Translations under genes and position numbers: made by a program
In this document: one piece after another, positions 62,196 through 64,000 of the stretch
Position numbering within the stretch: position 1 is the first letter of the stretch
Layout of the letters: every line of letters starts with the position of its first letter
Assembly (NCBI GenBank): GCA_013166775.1
Contig: JABLTJ010000027.1
Location: 1 to 64,000, forward strand
DNA: 64,000 nucleotides
Reading direction: 5' to 3'
DNA from: Promethearchaeati archaeon
GTDB taxonomy: Archaea > Asgardarchaeota > Heimdallarchaeia > Heimdallarchaeales > Heimdallarchaeaceae
The notes under the pieces: generated by a model
What the model saw: only the letters and a program-made list of their open reading frames with translations
Database searches by the model: none
What the model was told of the DNA's origin: nothing

Positions 62196-63872
62196 TTGTG
62201 GAAGAACAAGCCATAGAAGAAGAAAAGCTAATATAAACGCTGTTAAAAAATCATTTCTTGATATTTTATTTAAAAGAATCCCAAAAAGAACAATAAAACC
62301 TAAAATAATTGAGATTTCAAAGATACTGATTATTATCCCAATGAAACCAAAGATTAATGCAAGTATAATTACAATTAGGATTAAACTAAGAATAATTCCG
62401 ATGAATCCAAGCAAATTCATGAAAAATCTCTCTTTATCTTTGGATATCATTTTTAATTGTTTTATGCTTATATAGAAACCAATTGAACTGAAAGGAGTGA
62501 GAATGACTAGCCAAAGGATTTTCCTAATAGGAAAGAAGAACCATAATCCTGTCTGAGTAAAAAAACTGATAAAAATAAGAATGACCAGAAAAACACTTAA
62601 AATTAATCCAAGATTCTTGAAATCTATTTTATTAGGTTTTTTAAAAATCGTATCTATTTGCCATTCTCCTTTAATCCCAATCATTTTACCTTTCCAGTAG
62701 AATAATAACTCTGTTATTCCAAGTCCAAAGAAAAAACCAGTGTAGCTTATCGCTAATAAAGGTAAATCCATTCCAAAAATAAGAAATAACATAGAGATTA
62801 AAATCATGATAGGAATAGACAAAAGAAATGTGATCGTCTTAGCTAGGAAAAACTTGTTTGCTTTTTGAATCTCAAAATTAAAACTATCCTTAGGTTTCTG
62901 ATTGTAAAGTTTCTTGTTATTCAACAGACTGCTACATAAGATAAAAAATGTATAAAATCCGATTATTATCATTAACCAGCTTATATTTCTCCATTTAGTT
63001 ATTGATATATAATTAACTTCTTCCAGATCCAGACCAAAAAAATTTGTAGCTCTTTCTAATGCAGTCTGAATTATCTTAGAAGAATAAATCTCATAATTGT
63101 GAAAAACTCTTTCGAAGAAGATTAATTCTCTAGATAGGTTGTTAGCACCCATATAATAAGATCCAACACTGGAATAACTATCATTGATCAATTTCTCATA
63201 TAAGAGAATAGCTCCTTTAGGGGGAAGAACATCATCCCAAATCCCGGTGAGTATCGTGATATTTGTTTTTGGGTTATTTGTTCCAAGATTTATTATCCAA
63301 TCTAATTCAAGATCTGAAACACCTGTAAAAACATCTACTTTGTTTTCAATATCTAAATTGATCTGAGCGCCTATTAGTATTAAACCAGCAACAGCTAAAG
63401 AATCAAAAGTTTGTTCTTGAAGAGCAATTCTTGCCCCATAACTCTGACCAATTAATACAATCTGAGAATCATTTAAACCAGTAAGTGATTTAAATACTCC
63501 TTTAACTTGCTGTATCTGTTGAGCTTGTATATCTGTTGCAGTGTTATTAAAATCTACAAATCCAGAACTTCTTCCATGTCCAGAATAATCAAAAGTTAAA
63601 ACATGAAAACCTTGAAGATTGAATTCCATTACAATACTTTTTATAGAAATCTGGTCACTGCTAAAACCTTGCATTACTATAACTCCGAAAGGAATAGAAC
63701 CTGAATAATAGGTGCAAACAATAGTATCTTGACTTTTTTCATCAATTATTTCAAAGGTTTCCTTATCACTGATTTTAACTTCAAAAGACAATAATAAAGC
63801 AAAAAATGAGAGTATCAATAATAAACTAACAACCATGAAAAATAGGTTGATAACTCGTCGTTTATTTTTCAT
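62166..63872 (-). CDS. Membrane alpha/beta hydrolase with C-terminal multi-helix domain
   Basis: 568 residues. One membrane helix (about 10-32) is followed by an extracellular alpha/beta-hydrolase fold (about 40-270) with FDYSGHGRSSGF, the nucleophile elbow IGQSYGAR (Ser in G-x-S-x-G) and LTGIWDDVLPP carrying the acidic residue; the His is likely in ERVFHNYEI. About eight membrane helices fill residues 290-565. The design resembles BAAT/lysophospholipase-like hydrolases of the serine class. It overlaps the PlsY fusion by 30 bases at the 3' ends. A lipid ester is a plausible substrate, but this is inference. Confidence 0.8.
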   Translation of the reverse strand: MKNKRRVINLFFMVVSLLLILSFFALLLSFEVKISDKETFEIIDEKSQDTIVCTYYSGSIPFGVIVMQGFSSDQISIKSIVMEFNLQGFHVLTFDYSGHGRSSGFVDFNNTATDIQAQQIQQVKGVFKSLTGLNDSQIVLIGQSYGARIALQEQTFDSLAVAGLILIGAQINLDIENKVDVFTGVSDLELDWIINLGTNNPKTNITILTGIWDDVLPPKGAILLYEKLINDSYSSVGSYYMGANNLSRELIFFERVFHNYEIYSSKIIQTALERATNFFGLDLEEVNYISITKWRNISWLMIIIGFYTFFILCSSLLNNKKLYNQKPKDSFNFEIQKANKFFLAKTITFLLSIPIMILISMLFLIFGMDLPLLAISYTGFFFGLGITELLFYWKGKMIGIKGEWQIDTIFKKPNKIDFKNLGLILSVFLVILIFISFFTQTGLWFFFPIRKILWLVILTPFSSIGFYISIKQLKMISKDKERFFMNLLGFIGIILSLILIVIILALIFGFIGIIISIFEISIILGFIVLFGILLNKISRNDFLTAFILAFLLLWLVLPQSVVFRNPLY

Positions 63873-64000
63873 ACTAAAGCTATATATTCAATAATTTACA
63901 TATAACTTTTTACTATTTTTTGTAAGTACATATCTCTAATATTCAAAAAAAATATGTTCGAAAGTAATTTTCTATTTCTTTGTTATCAAAATAGTTTTTA

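Noticed and set aside
1-64000. Wholesale reassignment of TGA to Trp, suggested by two TGA at conserved Trp positions
   Set aside because: Several intact genes end in TGA at the expected length and are closely followed by other genes, for example at 26281, 42809, 45822, 48925 and 62195. TGA therefore works as a stop here.
1-64000. tRNA genes, CRISPR arrays and insertion sequences
   Set aside because: No T-loop-like motif in a cloverleaf context, no regularly spaced repeats and no transposase were seen on reading. A covariance-model search would be decisive for tRNA.

Overview
The window reads as a single AT-rich archaeal chromosome segment, most likely from an Asgard archaeon close to Heimdallarchaeia. 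The archaeal assignment rests on TATA boxes about 27-30 bases upstream of leaderless starts, an archaeal asparaginyl-tRNA-synthetase-like asparagine synthetase, deazaflavin (F420-type) oxidoreductases, a dihydropterin-synthase-like metallo-beta-lactamase protein and an MTH938-like protein. The Asgard assignment is softer: a longin-like protein, an EXPERA-like membrane protein, a RING/FYVE-like zinc protein, and many genes that look bacterial in origin. No rRNA, tRNA, CRISPR array or insertion sequence was found by eye. Genes are densely packed on both strands, mostly in one- to three-gene units.

Layout. 1-7.1 kb: small zinc-ribbon and membrane proteins, a candidate structured RNA at 961-1098, a broken Ig-like surface protein, an MFS transporter, and a divergent pair of membrane proteins with bacterial PH (DUF304) domains, one carrying an N-terminal winged helix. 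7.3-16 kb: uvrA co-transcribed with a nucleotidyltransferase, a Gdt1-type cation exchanger, a SnoaL-like protein and a MacB-type ABC exporter. 16-20 kb: secreted proteins, an F420-type luciferase-fold oxidoreductase, a chimeric ORF joining two unrelated local genes, and a seven-repeat propeller interrupted by one TGA. 20-31 kb: tautomerase, nitroreductase, EXPERA-like protein, SDR, MscS channel, persulfide dioxygenase plus rhodanese, Ddn-like protein, a McrA-head-like protein and a Glu-rich coiled-coil protein. 30.7-43.3 kb: asparagine synthetase, membrane glycerophosphodiesterase, MFS, acetyltransferases, metallo-beta-lactamase proteins, two exported proteins with frame breaks in the signal-peptide region, a DUF5320/DUF134 pair and msrB. 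43.7-64 kb: an ABC-2 exporter operon, a serine-palmitoyltransferase-like enzyme beside an SDR, flavodoxin, methyltransferase and longin-like genes, M55 peptidase, HPS-like enzyme with stomatin, and finally a 993-residue PlsY/dikinase fusion next to a membrane alpha/beta hydrolase.

How genes may work together. Sulfur handling: persulfide dioxygenase and rhodanese overlap. Export: two ABC systems. Lipids are the most striking theme. A PlsY-type acyltransferase domain fused to an ATP-grasp and phospho-His domain, a serine-palmitoyltransferase-like enzyme with a neighbouring SDR, a glycerophosphodiesterase, an EXPERA-like protein and a PEMT/ICMT-like methyltransferase all resemble bacterial or eukaryotic lipid enzymes, which is unexpected in an archaeon with ether lipids. 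The link between them is inference.

A second theme is decay or switching of exported proteins. Five ORFs that are extracytoplasmic by sequence carry single frame breaks or an in-frame TGA, whereas nearly all cytosolic genes are intact.
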